NCBI RefSeq assembly: GCF_012273895.1
Contig: NC_052113.1
Span: 4,578,195-4,642,194 of the forward strand
Direction of reading: 5' to 3'
DNA length: 64,000 nt
Source of the DNA: Zerene cesonia
Lineage: Eukaryota > Arthropoda > Insecta > Lepidoptera > Pieridae
The notes below the pieces were generated by a model, which was not told the DNA's origin, searched no databases, and worked only from the letters and a program-made list of their open reading frames with translations. Positions within the stretch are counted from its first letter, which is position 1. The number at the start of each line of letters is the position of its first letter. Made by a program: the position numbers and the translations under genes. Of this stretch, positions 1 through 14,100 are shown one piece after another.

Positions 1-1000
1 CTAGTAATGCAATTATTATTACTAATATACTAATCTTTGTAAAATGTAAATTCATGGTTTCCTCACGTATTTAACATCAGTTTCAAAACATTTTCAATAG
101 TTTTTTTTTTCAATAATGTCGAAATATTTAAAAATAATATTCGAAATTATCTACTTTAAGTAGACCATTTTGTCCTAGATGAATATTGAATCGTAGTTAT
201 TTTTCAACACATTTCGCCAACATAGAACTAGAACATTTCAGCTCTAATAAAGGTTTTTAATGTGCCTGCTTCACAGTTTGTTTCCACACACCAGTTGTAC
301 TAACAGTCACACTTACCTACTTATAAGTACGTGTAGAAATGATACCTACAATAGACAATAGTCAATAGTCTCTCAACATGTAATAATTTATTTGAATCTC
401 TAGTAACTTGGTACCCACATAAATCTATAAAATTCTCTTTGACTTCAGGAAATCTTTTTGAACTTTTATCTTTCCTCGCGAAATTTAATTGAATTTGAAA
501 AGGTTGGGGAAATCTCTAAGGACATTTACCACAAGAAACTTCTCCAGTATGTATCTATTCAGTGGCCTGTTTCCAACAAGAAAAACATCAGTTACATATA
601 ATAATATTACTTATTAAGTATAGCATAGTACCTACTACAAAAACTCGCAGTAATGTGAGTTTGTATATAGGAATAAATGAAGCGTTTATATCTATAGATA
701 TTTGAATGTAGTAATATTTCTCATTTACGGAAATTGGTGTTTAGTTTTATACAATTAAGCATACTAAAACGTCTATTTCAATCGAAGTTCGATTAAGTAG
801 GGCTTAACTAAACTTACTAAAAAAGTAAATAGTAACATTTTAGTATCAGTTGTTATTAATATTTTTAACTAGAACATAATATAAAACCTTCCATTACAAT
901 ATTGCTCTTTCAATTGTGGACAAACTTCTTCCCGAATCAAATACGAGGCGAATCGAGTTCGCAAAACCTCGGTACAGGAATCGCCCGTCGTGTGTTCACT

Positions 1001-1006
1001 TCAGTT
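1001..1006 (+). promoter_or_regulatory. Putative initiator (TCAGTT) and GC-richer promoter patch
   Basis: TCAGTT matches the arthropod initiator consensus (TCAKTY). It sits in a locally GC-rich patch (about 950-1065, including GGGCGCGCCGCCC) in otherwise AT-rich DNA, about 880 bases upstream of the exon 1A ATG. No TATA box is present at the usual spacing. The 5' leader may be spliced; a possible donor (GTAAGA) begins at 1378, but I cannot place its acceptor. Confidence 0.4.
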
Positions 1007-1884
1007 GAGCTTCTCTCTCAGCGTGGGCGCGCCGCCCAGCGTCACACCAGGACCACGCGCTACGTCTAACGATATATTTGACATGTGAAAACTTTACGGA
1101 AAAACACATTGTACATCATTACTTTGTGATGTGATTGTTTGAAAAAATTGGAGTGGATTAGTGTAACGAATTATGAAGTAGTAAACTGACATTGAGTGTA
1201 TAAAATAGTTCGTGTATTAAAATATCGATGTGTAAATTATGTTAAGATATAATATTTATTATTGGTGGTGGTTTGATTGAACGTGTACTTAAATGCTAAA
1301 ATCAGTGAGAAAAAACTCCGTGAAGTAATTCAACAATACAGATCAATTTATTTATAATTGAATAACATCGAGTACGAGTAAGAATAGTAGTCACGAAGCA
1401 ATTATATCTAAAGATAAAAAACTGGATCTTTACTATGTTCAATGTCGTAATACTTAATGTGTAATTATTGATCAATTATACCTACTTAAGATACCGTGCT
1501 TACATGACATGTACCAACTCAATATGCTTTTTTTGTAATCAATACTTTGTCAATAGACTATAAAAAATAACAATCAAATAGAAGACCGACCTTGCGTTAG
1601 TAGGTTTACTACCGATTAGTTAATTATTATTATTTATTTGTTCGCGGTCGTAGGTTACGTATCATTAAAGGCTTTCGTGCTTTAAAACTATAAACATACG
1701 TTGTACGTGTAAAATACTTATATCAAAATAAATAAATTCGAATCACAATGTGTGCGATTAAGACATAATTGTTACGGACATTCAAATACGGTTTGCTATA
1801 TGGACGGTCATAAGATAACGGAAATAGCTAAACAAATAACAATAGTTTATGGAGAATTTTAATGTGGTACGATAATGTTTCACG

Positions 1885-2148
1885 ATGAAGCAATGGCAGT
1901 CAACATTCTGTTGTGTTGTGATTCTAATATGGCCGGGGAAAAACGCTAAACCTGACTCTGTAACCGAAATAAATACGAGATTACAAGGACAAAATGAACT
2001 AGAAATTGATTCAGTAACTATGTCCAGCAGAGATGGTAGTGTAAGCACACAGAGAGAGATGTACCGAGGTGGTTCAACGTTAGTGTCCGAGACTTTGCAA
2101 GAAATGCATTCCAAGCAAATTCCACATACAAGACCGCTGGAATCAACT
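1885..2148 (+). CDS. Exon 1A: signal peptide and N-terminal linker
   Basis: The ATG has A at -3. It is followed by a basic/polar start (MKQWQST), a hydrophobic core (FCCVVILIW) and a plausible cleavage region after PGKNA. The remaining 67 residues are polar and Ser/Thr/Glu-rich with no domain I recognise. The exon ends in the strong donor ACT|GTAAGT at phase 0, matching the acceptor at 16076. An out-of-frame ATG lies 10 bases upstream at 1875. Confidence 0.75.
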
Positions 2149-5100
2149 GTAAGTATTACATAAATTAGTTGAGTACGTCTAATTTTACAATACTGATGAA
2201 AAAATTATAAATAGATAACAGTACATCTAAAATCATTCACAAAAAGTATAAATATAGTACACAATGATAATAAATCTCATAATTTATGTCTCAATATAAA
2301 ATACTACGAAGATAATAAACGTACTTGCTACTAAGCTTGGAAGATAAGAACAAGCTTTTAGTCTTAAAATGTATACAGTAACTGCGTTTAATTTTCAGCT
2401 AGATACCTATCTATATTCAGGACAATAAGTTTGCATTATTCGTAAATCGCATCCGGACACATGTCCAATATTCAAATGCTCATGATGACTGTTTCCGCAT
2501 GTTTAGCAATTATAATTCATATCCTGCTTTCATAATTTTTGGCGAGTAAAAGAGAAATATTTTTTCAAAGCTTCCGTTAATATGCTTGTCTTTTGAAGTA
2601 ATCTTAGACTAAAAGGTTTACAAAGTTAGAATGTAATACTAGCACAGCCTGTGGAAAAGGTATGATTTTATTGAATCTAAGAATAGCCAAGTTTTATATA
2701 ATTTTATACTCTTTTTTCTTCGGAGATTTATCAATTACTAGCTTTCCGCCCGCGGCTTCGCCCGCGTGGAATTCGGTTATATCGGTTTCATCTCCCTATT
2801 TCAACTCCTACTATTTTTATCGCGATAAAAATTATCCTATGTTCTTTCCCAAGTTCAGTTCTACCTTCATACCAAATTACAAAAAAATTGGTTCAGTGGT
2901 TTAGGCGTGAAATAGTAACAGACAAATAGACAGAGTTACTTTTGCATTAATATGAGGAGGGATTATCAATGAAATGTTTTCCTACGTTGTAAAATTACGT
3001 AAAATTTATCTTCCTTTGTACACAGACTCTATTTCATCTTAATTATTGTAAAAATTAAAACTAGATTTTAAATAGATCATAATTATGATAAGCGACTGAC
3101 CTTCTGCGGTATTACGTATCCATCTTTACTTCCGAGCACCGTTTTACAATTTAGGTCTTCTAAGAACTCAACTCATTTTATCAAAACAAATGCCGTTCAT
3201 AATGTCGAAGACTCTTTAAACGGGTGATTCTAATAATGACTGCTACTATATTTGTTTACTTAAAGCTAATTTTGTTTCCACGATGTTCTGGACACGTGTT
3301 AGTGTAATCGATAAACATAATATAATATATGAGATAAAATTACTGCCTGGATTTTTTGACGATATTTGCTTATGAGGACGTGCATAGATGAATATTTTAA
3401 AGGAGAATCGATATTTTATTTTTGTGATGAACGATTTCGCATTCTGCTAGCGTATGAATTTGACTCTGATAAAATATTTTAGGTACTTAATTTTCACAGA
3501 AATAAAACTAATTTACGTACGCTCTACTTTTTCTGAATAAGAATATATAGAATTGATCGTAATGTAACGTACGCTGGTTCTACTAACCAGCGTACATTAC
3601 TATTAGCCTCCTTCCATTTACTTTTCGTAATGAGTATGTTCTTAATAGGTTCTTATAAGTTAGTTCATATTTTTGAGTCTTTATTTATTAATGGTTATTT
3701 TATGGATATTGTTAAAAGTGTTTAATCTATCCCATCACTACAAAATTATTTATTTACGTAGCCAAAATATTTTCGTATAGCAATCATATTACTTTTTGCT
3801 TTGATTGTTGAGTATTTATTTCGAATTAATAGTTTATAAGTTCAAAAGTTAATTTCTCATCGCACAAATCCTGATGATTCTTTACATACACAGATCATAA
3901 TAATTTAATAAATAGCCTAATAACATGACTGCAGAATATAGGAAAAATTTGCGAGCGGTTTATAAGAGTGCTTTTGACATAATTTTTGAATCAATTGTCA
4001 CATACTGTATTGTATGTTGGGGTGGTGCCGCAAAAACTATCCTCAAGCCCCTTGAGGTAGCTCAAAGAGCTGTCTTGAAAGTTGCCTCATTTAAAACGAT
4101 GCGGTATTGTACAACCGACCTTTATAAAGACTGGAAGGTTCTCAGCGTTAGACAACACTTTATCCTGCAGACTATTATCTTACAACATCGACTAACCCCA
4201 AAAGTTACAACCTCGACGAGGCGACAGAACAAAATCTGCACTGTTCCGCAGCCATATTACAGTTTCACTAAGAGGTTCTTTTACTTCCTCGGACCCTATC
4301 TTTACAACAAAATTAACGAAACTCTTACTATCTATTCCTTATCTTACTCTAAATGTAAATTATCAGTCCGTACCTTTCTTTTAGCAAAAACTTATGATGA
4401 GACAGAGCACCTTCTTGAAATTCAAACATAAATATAAAAGTTCTTAATTACGGCTATTAAAAAATACTCGCAGTACACACACACACACATACACACACAT
4501 ACACACGCACTCACACACGTACATACTCAAACTCCTCCACTTATAGGCAACTCAGTATATAGATATTTATTTATTTTTCTTCTCTATTGTATTCAATTAT
4601 AATTTATAATAATAATGCTGTCAAATGGCTCAAATTGTGAATCTACTTTAGAAGCAAGCTGTTTCTCCTAAATACAGGTTGCCCTGCAATCTAGCTAGGG
4701 AAACATCGGCTTGATATATGTAAACTTTAAAAATATATGTAAGACAAACCGTTTATATAAACTAAATTGTAATTGCTATAAATTGTAATTTTAAAAATGT
4801 CAAAAATGTATGTATGTATGAAATAAATTGAAATTGAAAATTGAAAATTGAAATATATTGAAATATAATTGATATAGACTTACGCCCCATTACGCCTTAA
4901 ATATTTAGAGGGTGGGGTAGCACATGTATAAGTATGTGGATATGTAATCGTTTTATCGCTATCTGTGGAAAAATTGTGATCCATATCATAGAGCTTTTAA
5001 TTTACAATTACCGTAATATGTTCAGATCAATTTTCGATATATATGAACTATATAGAAAAACTGTCGAATCAAGAACTGTACCTGATGGACAATTGGGAAC

Positions 5101-8100
5101 AAAAAATTATATACAAAACAATAAATTCATTACAAAGCAATTTAACAAAGCCGTTCAACTTCACGTTCACTAAAATGTATTCAAAAATTACCCTTTATTG
5201 CTATTAATTATCAAAAGCTGTGCTTTAATAGTAAAGCGTGATTATATCTACTGAGAACCACACTCTTCTGGCGCCCTCTATCATAATCAATAGATAAATA
5301 TTTTATGTGGGAGTCGAGCACGCTTCGGCACGAATTGGGCTGACCAAATCACCAAAAAGTTCTGCGTGAATCATGTTATTTATTTTTACACTTTAATGTA
5401 CAATACACATACAGTTGACAAAACCAATAAACAATATCTATTGTACAATTTGGCGGCCTTATCGCTTTGAAGCGATTTCTTCCAGGCAACCTTTGGATAC
5501 AGGAAATATAAATTTTGGAAAGGTAGAAAGTGTATAAATACATACAAGAAAGTGTACAAATATATAGAAAAGAAATTAATGCATATAGGAGCAAGAATAG
5601 TATAAAATGCAGTAAAGAGAGATAAATAATAGAGGAGAGAAAAGCAATATAACATAGAACAGAGTCAAAAACAACATTATGGAGATAGAAAATAATCCTT
5701 AACAAGAGATTTAAATGTATATAAAGATTAAGAATAATATATAAAGATTAAGAATAAAAATAAGAACGAAGGCTGCGCTCATGAGAAGAGCCCATGAATA
5801 CAAATCTCTTTTTCAAGTAGGAAGGAGTTCTAGGATCAAAGNNNNNNNNNNNNNNNNNNNNNNNNNNNNNNNNNNNNNNNNNNNNNNNNNNNNNNNNNNN
5901 NNNNNNNNNNNNNNNNNNNNNNNNNNNNNNNNNNNNNNNNNNNNNNNNNNNNNNNNNNNNNNNNNNNNNNNNNNNNNNNNNNNNNNNNNNNNNNNNNNNN
6001 NNNNNNNNNNNNNNNNNNNNNNNNNNNNNNNNNNNNNNNNNNNNNNNNNNNNNNNNNNNNNNNNNNNNNNNNNNNNNNNNNNNNNNNNNNNNNNNNNNNN
6101 NNNNNNNNNNNNNNNNNNNNNNNNNNNNNNNNNNNNNNNNNNNNNNNNNNNNNNNNNNNNNNNNNNNNNNNNNNNNNNNNNNNNNNNNNNNNNNNNNNNN
6201 NNNNNNNNNNNNNNNNNNNNNNNNNNNNNNNNNNNNNNNNNNNNNNNNNNNNNNNNNNNNNNNNNNNNNNNNNNNNNNNNNNNNNNNNNNNNNNNNNNNN
6301 NNNNNNNNNNNNNNNNNNNNNNNNNNNNNNNNNNNNNNNNNNNNNNNNNNNNNNNNNNNNNNNNNNNNNNNNNNNNNNNNNNNNNNNNNNNNNNNNNNNN
6401 NNNNNNNNNNNNNNNNNNNNNNNNNNNNNNNNNNNNNNNNNNNNNNNNNNNNNNNNNNNNNNNNNNNNNNNNNNNNNNNNNNNNNNNNNNNNNNNNNNNN
6501 NNNNNNNNNNNNNNNNNNNNNNNNNNNNNNNNNNNNNNNNNNNNNNNNNNNNNNNNNNNNNNNNNNNNNNNNNNNNNNNNNNNNNNNNNNNNNNNNNNNN
6601 NNNNNNNNNNNNNNNNNNNNNNNNNNNNNNNNNNNNNNNNNNNNNNNNNNNNNNNNNNNNNNNNNNNNNNNNNNNNNNNNNNNNNNNNNNNNNNNNNNNN
6701 NNNNNNNNNNNNNNNNNNNNNNNNNNNNNNNNNNNNNNNNNNNNNNNNNNNNNNNNNNNNNNNNNNNNNNNNNNNNNNNNNNNNNNNNNNNNNNNNNNNN
6801 NNNNNNNNNNNNNNNNNNNNNNNNNNNNNNNNNNNNNNNNNTTTTTCTTATGAACCAGTGATTTCAATTCCTCAGTAAGCCAAGGAGCCGGAGCATGTTT
6901 TATTTTAATAGGTCTAATGTTAGCTGTGTTGAGGAGCTGGAGGCCTGTCATTTCCTCACCCTTCCCATTGCTTTCCTCAATCCTTTCCTTATCCTTTACC
7001 CCTTAAAAGTGGGCAACACATTTGCATCTGCAAATGTTCACGGTCGATGTTGATCGCTTACCATCAAGCGAACCACCAGCTCTGTTGCCCGCTGTTACAT
7101 AAATAACCCACTTTCTATTGTAGATATTTATGGAGTCCTCAAAGACCGTTTTATTACGGATTTCACACTTCAAATTCTATGGATTAGATAAAGTTCCGCC
7201 GCTTTGGAGATAAAACATCGAGTGTGAATACTAAATTTATACAGTTATCTAATCTGGATATATGCATACGTCAGAAACATGAGAGCCGTTCCAAATTAAT
7301 TTGAAATCGATACATAATCATGAAAATACATGAGAAAATAGATATATCTAAATTTAGATCGACAAATTTGGTTATGGTAAAACTCGATTAATCCTTTCCG
7401 GCTGATAATTTGTCAAATGGTTCAGATAGGCGTATAATTTAAAGCATTGCGTCAGTTGCAGCTCCGTTCAGAAATTTTTGCTCATATGTCATTTTTATAT
7501 CATGTTTAGTTTTTGCTCATACTTTAATTTGATCCTGCAAGTCGGGTGTGTGTTTGAGTATGAGGGTTTCTTTAATGTGAGTAGTGGAATTAGACAGGAG
7601 CATATATGAGTATCACCCGTAACGCTCCAGCCCCTAGCAAATTTGATGCTCCCGGCATACAGCCAGCTGATTATTCAATAACAAATAAGATTCTATTAAT
7701 AATCAGCCTACATCCAGGAAGAGATATCAAATCACAAATTATTTGCATACCTACGCTAAATCGGGCAGCCGAGTCTGATCGTCCCCGCCCAGCGCCCGTA
7801 AACATTTGCAAAGATGCCCTTGGAAATGCGTAAGCTAGTAGGTACAAGGATAAGACAGGAATGATAATAGAAAAAAAAAGAAAGAATAAGATGAATTAAG
7901 AGTAGGTTACGGGCCTCTACGAATTATAACCAGCTCCCGTTGTCCCTTCACTAAGGCGGTTCGACGGAACACAGTGGGGTTTTGGTCTGTAGGAATCTGA
8001 CAAAACCTCGAACCGGGTCTGACGGTGACGTCTTAAAGAAGTACTAATTCCAGTGTAAGAGAAAGATAGATCATACAGGTGAAACTGACTTATGGTGAAA

Positions 8101-11100
8101 TTCAATCAAAGGTTATATAATTCAATATGCCATGTCATGAATAGCAACGTCTATTCCTTTACATAAATAAAATGTCCTATATTTTAGATATATAGTTTAT
8201 TGTATTATTTGTTTTTTTTTTTAACTACCTCAAAATCCACGGCTCACCTTATTGCTAAAATTCCGTAAAACATTATACTACGTAAGTAACTTTGTTTAAC
8301 ATAAATGTTGTAGTAACCTGAATAAAAAATATATTTGAGGTCTGTATCTGTACCAAATAATAAGATCGTTGTACCGCACCGTTAATATATGAAAATTTTT
8401 ACATCACGAACTTAAAGCATTCATTTAATAGTTACATATTTACTTACAAATAACATTAATGCTAATATAAATAATAAACGTATAACATTTACAATAAACG
8501 TGTATAATTCTTATATATTTGTCATTTAAACTAAATATTTATAAAACTGCAACGATTTATGACGTATAAAAGTGTTATTTTACCCTGATATTGACAACTT
8601 ACAATGGTAATAATGGATGAAACAGAGACCGAGAGTTTTTTAATAATAGAACGAGCATCTCAGCTGGTTTCGATTAATGGTAAATGATGTGTTGCCCGTT
8701 TTTAAAGGATACTCGATGTTTAGTTTGAGACTTAGTAGTTCTGATTTAATAATTATAACGAGACTAAAACTGTAGTCTTTCTCATTTCTACATGCTGCCC
8801 TCTGCTCAACTTCGGCTTTCGTTGGCCGCTTGAGGCTGTGCTAGAAATCGAATTTAAAAGGATGCCTTTGTCCACTAGCTTTATTGGTGTGACAAGGCAT
8901 CGTATATCCACTTTTTAAGCAGTATATAGCAGTGAATATTAGGATATATAAACACCTCATATACAGACTTATATACGTGACGAATTTGTTATCACATCAT
9001 GAAAAATAAAAAGAATGCAATTTAATGTAATTAAAAAGATTACCTTTTGATAACATATCTTATATTTACAAACCCTACTAATATTATGAATGCAAAATCT
9101 GTCTGTCTCTTCTTCACGTCTTATCTACTTAACTGATTTGGATTATATTTGCTACAGAGATAGTTTCCGAGAAAGGACATAGATTTTTATACCGAAAATC
9201 CCTCAAGAAAGGAAGCTATGTGAGGAAAACCATTGATTTGTTTTTCTTTTTATTTTTTACGGGCGAAGCCGCGGGTGGAAAGCTAGCAAAAGTATATTGC
9301 CATTGCCTATTATACTTATAGGTTTGTTTTCGGGTTGTTACACATTTTAATTGTTATTTTATAGGTAGAACCAAAAGTGCAAAAAACTCGTCGCTTTGGT
9401 AAACATGAAGTGCGTCCTCTCTGGTTACGCATTAGCGGTGGTCTTTTGATCATCTCTTTTTAAATATAATAACTATGTTGGTGATATTATGTTTTTACGA
9501 TCATTTAAAAGCGAAAAATATCAAGTATTTTTAGGGTTGGGGATTTGAAACATATTTTGTTACTTTTATTAACTCTTCACTGTTTTTCTTCGTGTGAAAT
9601 AATTAAATGGCAAATTTCATCTACCGATTTGATCAGTACTACAGGTTACTAAATCATTACAACTTATTAGGTACATACAATACAAAATTCTACATGTATT
9701 CTAAGATCAGTAAAACTACGCAACGTATGTTGATGCGGGTTTTTAATAGATTGAATGATTCAAGAGGAAGGTTGTATATCAACATAAGAGTATCCTTACG
9801 AATTCGGATGGGTCTTTAGTACAATACAAACTATCTAAAAAATTAATAATGGCGTCAATATGTATCGTATTGCAAAGTTTCAAGTTTAGAATCTTGGTTT
9901 TTTTAATGTGAAACCTTTTTTAGTCGGGTTGAACACTTCTTTCAAGAAATATTACGGGCGTGCGTTACCGACATACTAATATTATGAAATTTCAAATTTT
10001 GATAGTAGAATTATATGTGATAAGATTACACTTCTTAGTTACTGTTTTTTGCATTAGGTTTTGTAGAAATCTTGCGTCAAATTGCACGATGAACACGAAA
10101 CAACACAAATAATTATGACTATGAAGATACTAGTTATTGATAAGTATCGAAAAATATTTTTCATGTCTATTTTTACCTATCATGCCTATAATCGAGCTTG
10201 CTGTTTTTTTTCCTGAGCAACGCAACTCAATAAAGTATTAAAAAGTGTCAGAAACACAAATACGATTATTTGTATGAAATGACATTCACTTCAATCATCG
10301 TTATCATAATAGTCTATTATCGACTCGAATCAGTGTGTAACTAAAACTGAAATCTAACACAAAGATATCGCGACATCGATACAGTTGCTATCATAACAAT
10401 CGGGAATTTGCTTTACTCGGATCTCGATCGTAAGCCACGAGCGATTATTTGTTATATTTCATACGTATGCAATTTATCGATATTTAATGCTTCACAATTA
10501 TCAAACATTATCAGACGGAATGGATTACAATTTCCAACTTAATTATGAATGTTAGTGTACAATGTATATTCACGGGTGTATTTTTGTGGCGAAGTGTAAA
10601 TTCGAGGGTGTTAAGTGCGCTGTTTTTTATTTGATTTTTGTGTGTTTGTTAGTGAGATGTGATAAATTTGAACACGACGTTATGCACAGTATGCATGATA
10701 TTCGGGATCGTGACATGGCAATGTTTCATGTAAGTTTTTCCTATTTCTATGACGTAAAATTATTTCTTAAATACTGCAGTAACCAGTAATGTTTGAGCTT
10801 GATGGTTTCACATTACTTGATAGTGGGATAGATAAAAGTGAAGTCCCGTGAAGTCGCCTAGAAATACTAGGGTATGGGGCAGATGATATACATCTGTTTC
10901 ACTGATCGATTTTCTTTATGGACAAGTAGGTCATCAGACTTCTGTGTCCTGCCAGACCGAGACATTTTTTTTATTGTCCCCACCGGGAATCGAACCCAGG
11001 ACCCCTCGGTTCTACGCTCACGCGTTTGCCACTGTACCAAGGAGGCGTCAAGTGAAATAGATAATATCTACAAATTAAAGTTTAATTACGTAAAAGTGAG

Positions 11101-14100
11101 TAGGGGTATGGAAAAAACACAATTTGGTACTATTATGATACTTGGTTCAAAAAGAAACGAAGCTATATATCTTTGGCACATCTGTTTGTACTTTAATTGA
11201 CTAAGAGATATGATGGCACAAACAGACAGATGATATTGTAAAACATCCATAGAATCTCTATAAGCTATACGTATAGACAGAAAATAAATAATTTTACCAT
11301 CGCACTACTCGATACAAGTACTAGTATGTTAGTTATAATTATTTTGACAACACACAAACGAACAAAAGATGTGTAATGAAATATTTTCCTTTCTCAATAA
11401 ATAAATGGTTTATAAATAATAGGTATGTATGACATTATCTTTTAATATCACAATGATATCAACGCGATACTTGTTTGCTGAATATGGCAACACTACGATA
11501 CGGATTATGAATGGATTTTATCAATGAATGTGCCAAATATTTTTAAAATGAAGTAGGCAAGTATTAGACTGAATAATGTTTCACTTATGATTTTCCTAGC
11601 TTTTGTCCGCGGCCGTGCACGCGTTGTTTTCGAAGTAGTTTAATAGATAATTTAATCAGAGTAATTTTATAGATATATAAAACTTCCTCTTGAATCACTC
11701 TATATATTAAAAAACTCCCATCAAAATCTCTTGTGTAGTTTTAAACATCTAAGCATACATAGGAACAGACGCGGGATGCGTTTTTGCCTTATACTATGTA
11801 GTGGTGTGATTATTAAAAACATGAAAATAATTTATTGTTCAATTTATAATCCCATAATTCAATAATTATTAAGAATTTAAGACAAAGGAATACTTTCTTT
11901 TTAAATATTATCTAACATTACGATCAACTTAGAAAGTAAAATAGCTTGAAACAAAAGAGGCATTCCCCTGCGGTCATGGAAAATTTTGTTTTGTTGTTTT
12001 CGTAAATAGGTTTTCATTTGACAGTATATGAGCGCTTCAAGCATAAAATACTCATGCGGCCTTACAAATAAATGTGTTACGTGTTTGTGTGTGTCTTGTA
12101 TACTGAAAACAACTTATTAATAGAAAAAAGAAACATTCGTTAAAGTTAACTAAGCGCAGCTACTAACTAATAGCAATGGTATAGAATAAATGATCTGCAT
12201 ATCGTTATTTTTTTTTATTAAATAATTATATTAATGCAACATAAAGAACAAAAAAACAACTAAATTGTTTAAACCACTTGTATTAGCCAATTAATGAGCA
12301 AATATAATAGCCATAAAGAGTATGTTACATTATTTAAAGAAAAAAAAATGTAAAAATGCTTATTGTTTATATTATCACCCTTTTTATTTTACATGTATAA
12401 AGGACGGCAAACGGATTTATATGACTTTTGTTCATTGGACTTGTCGTCACTAGAAATAGGATAAGAACTGTTAAAATTAAAAAAAAAACCACTAACAATG
12501 ACTGTCCAGAAGGAGTCGGGGCGAGCATCTAATTTTATAATTAAAGCAACTACGTAGTAATGCAGAGCTTCCATACTTTCATACTGATAAGAAGTAATTA
12601 AGAATTCCAATCATTATAATCGTCATACGATTTATTAAAAGACTGTACAAAACAAAAGATATTAAATCAAGATTGGTTTAATGTCACTGTCGTCCATAAT
12701 ATTGTCCGTCTCACTGTCATCTATACTAAAAAGCTAAAGAGTTTATTTGCGCTAATCTGAGGAACTACTGATTCTTTTATGTTTAATAGTCACATCATGG
12801 ACGACGTGGGTTAAACCGCGGCGCAGTCCTAGTGGTAAATATGAATAGTTTTTTGATAAACCGTTTATTCAATTTCCACAGGAAGGTTCTCTGATGTTTG
12901 CTGCAGTATCTCGGGTTTTAGATATTCCACGATAACTGTAAACGGATTAGCCGTATCAGATAGTAATCAACAATTAATTAATGATTATAAATTAAACAGA
13001 TAGCTCGAGTATCGGTTTATGTCGTATGTAGCTAAATAAACCATGACAACATTGTTTGTTTTACCTGGATGTACTGTATATTTTTACTGAAAATTTGTTA
13101 ATTATTTTAAGTACTTTTTCCTGTGCATGTAATTAATATAAAATGGGACGGAATATATTAAATAAATTTCTTAAATATTGAAAAACACCCGTAAAATGAT
13201 TCTTATGCGTCAACATACACATTCAAGGTTTGTTTTATCTTTTTTCTGTCATCTCGAAATTCAGTCATTTCTTCTTTTGGTCCTATTTTAAAGTAATTTA
13301 TTTAAATTATTGTTTTGTTATTAAAAGTTTTAGTAAGTTTATAAATAAACTTCACATTATATAGGTATATATCGTTTATTTAAAACTGGCCGTCGCCCCG
13401 ACTGTGCTCGTGGTACATATATAACCTATGTCGCTCAGTGAAATTGCAGCTATCTAACGGTGAAAAAAAATTTTAAATCGTTGCAGTTGTTTTTGAATTT
13501 ATCCATTAAAAACAAATAAACAATCAAAAATACATATTCTTCCCCTCTATAATATAAATGTAGATAAGTCTAAAAGGTGTAGATATTAATTCGAATCACG
13601 CCATTCGCTACCATGAAGTTCCTGAAATGAAATAAGTTCTATAAATCATTTCCACAAGAAAACTTGATCATTTTCTGAATAAATTTGTATTACAATTTTC
13701 ACGATATTGTTATGCTTATTTGTGATTTGTAATGCAGAGTGAAGCTAAGTTTGTAAGAAATTTGATTACTCATTGTCCTCATTGAGTCGGTTATCGCTTG
13801 GTATACTTGAAAATCGTAATATATATTGTGAAACATGTAATGAAACTTGTATCATTTATATCATTTATACAGTTAAAATCTGAAAATTTACGAATGCTTT
13901 TCTTGTGCAAGTAACTAAGCTAGAACATACTAGAAACATCACACTGATATTATAAATGTGAAAGTTTGTTTGTTTGGATGTTTGTACTTCAATCACGCTG
14001 AAACTACTGAACGTTGAACGTACGAACAGACAGAGTATGAGCTGACTTGGGCGATAGGATACATTTTATTTCGATCATATGCTTCCATGGGATAAATCAG

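Noticed and set aside
5781..6951. Long open frames spanning the N runs (also at 41428-42480 and 60648-61728)
   Set aside because: Their length comes from undetermined bases being read as open; only the short flanks carry information.
10980..11049. tRNA-like sequence on the minus strand with A and B boxes
   Set aside because: The boxes continue into a SINE body with no tRNA-like 3' end or plausible acceptor stem, so it is the head of a tRNA-derived SINE.
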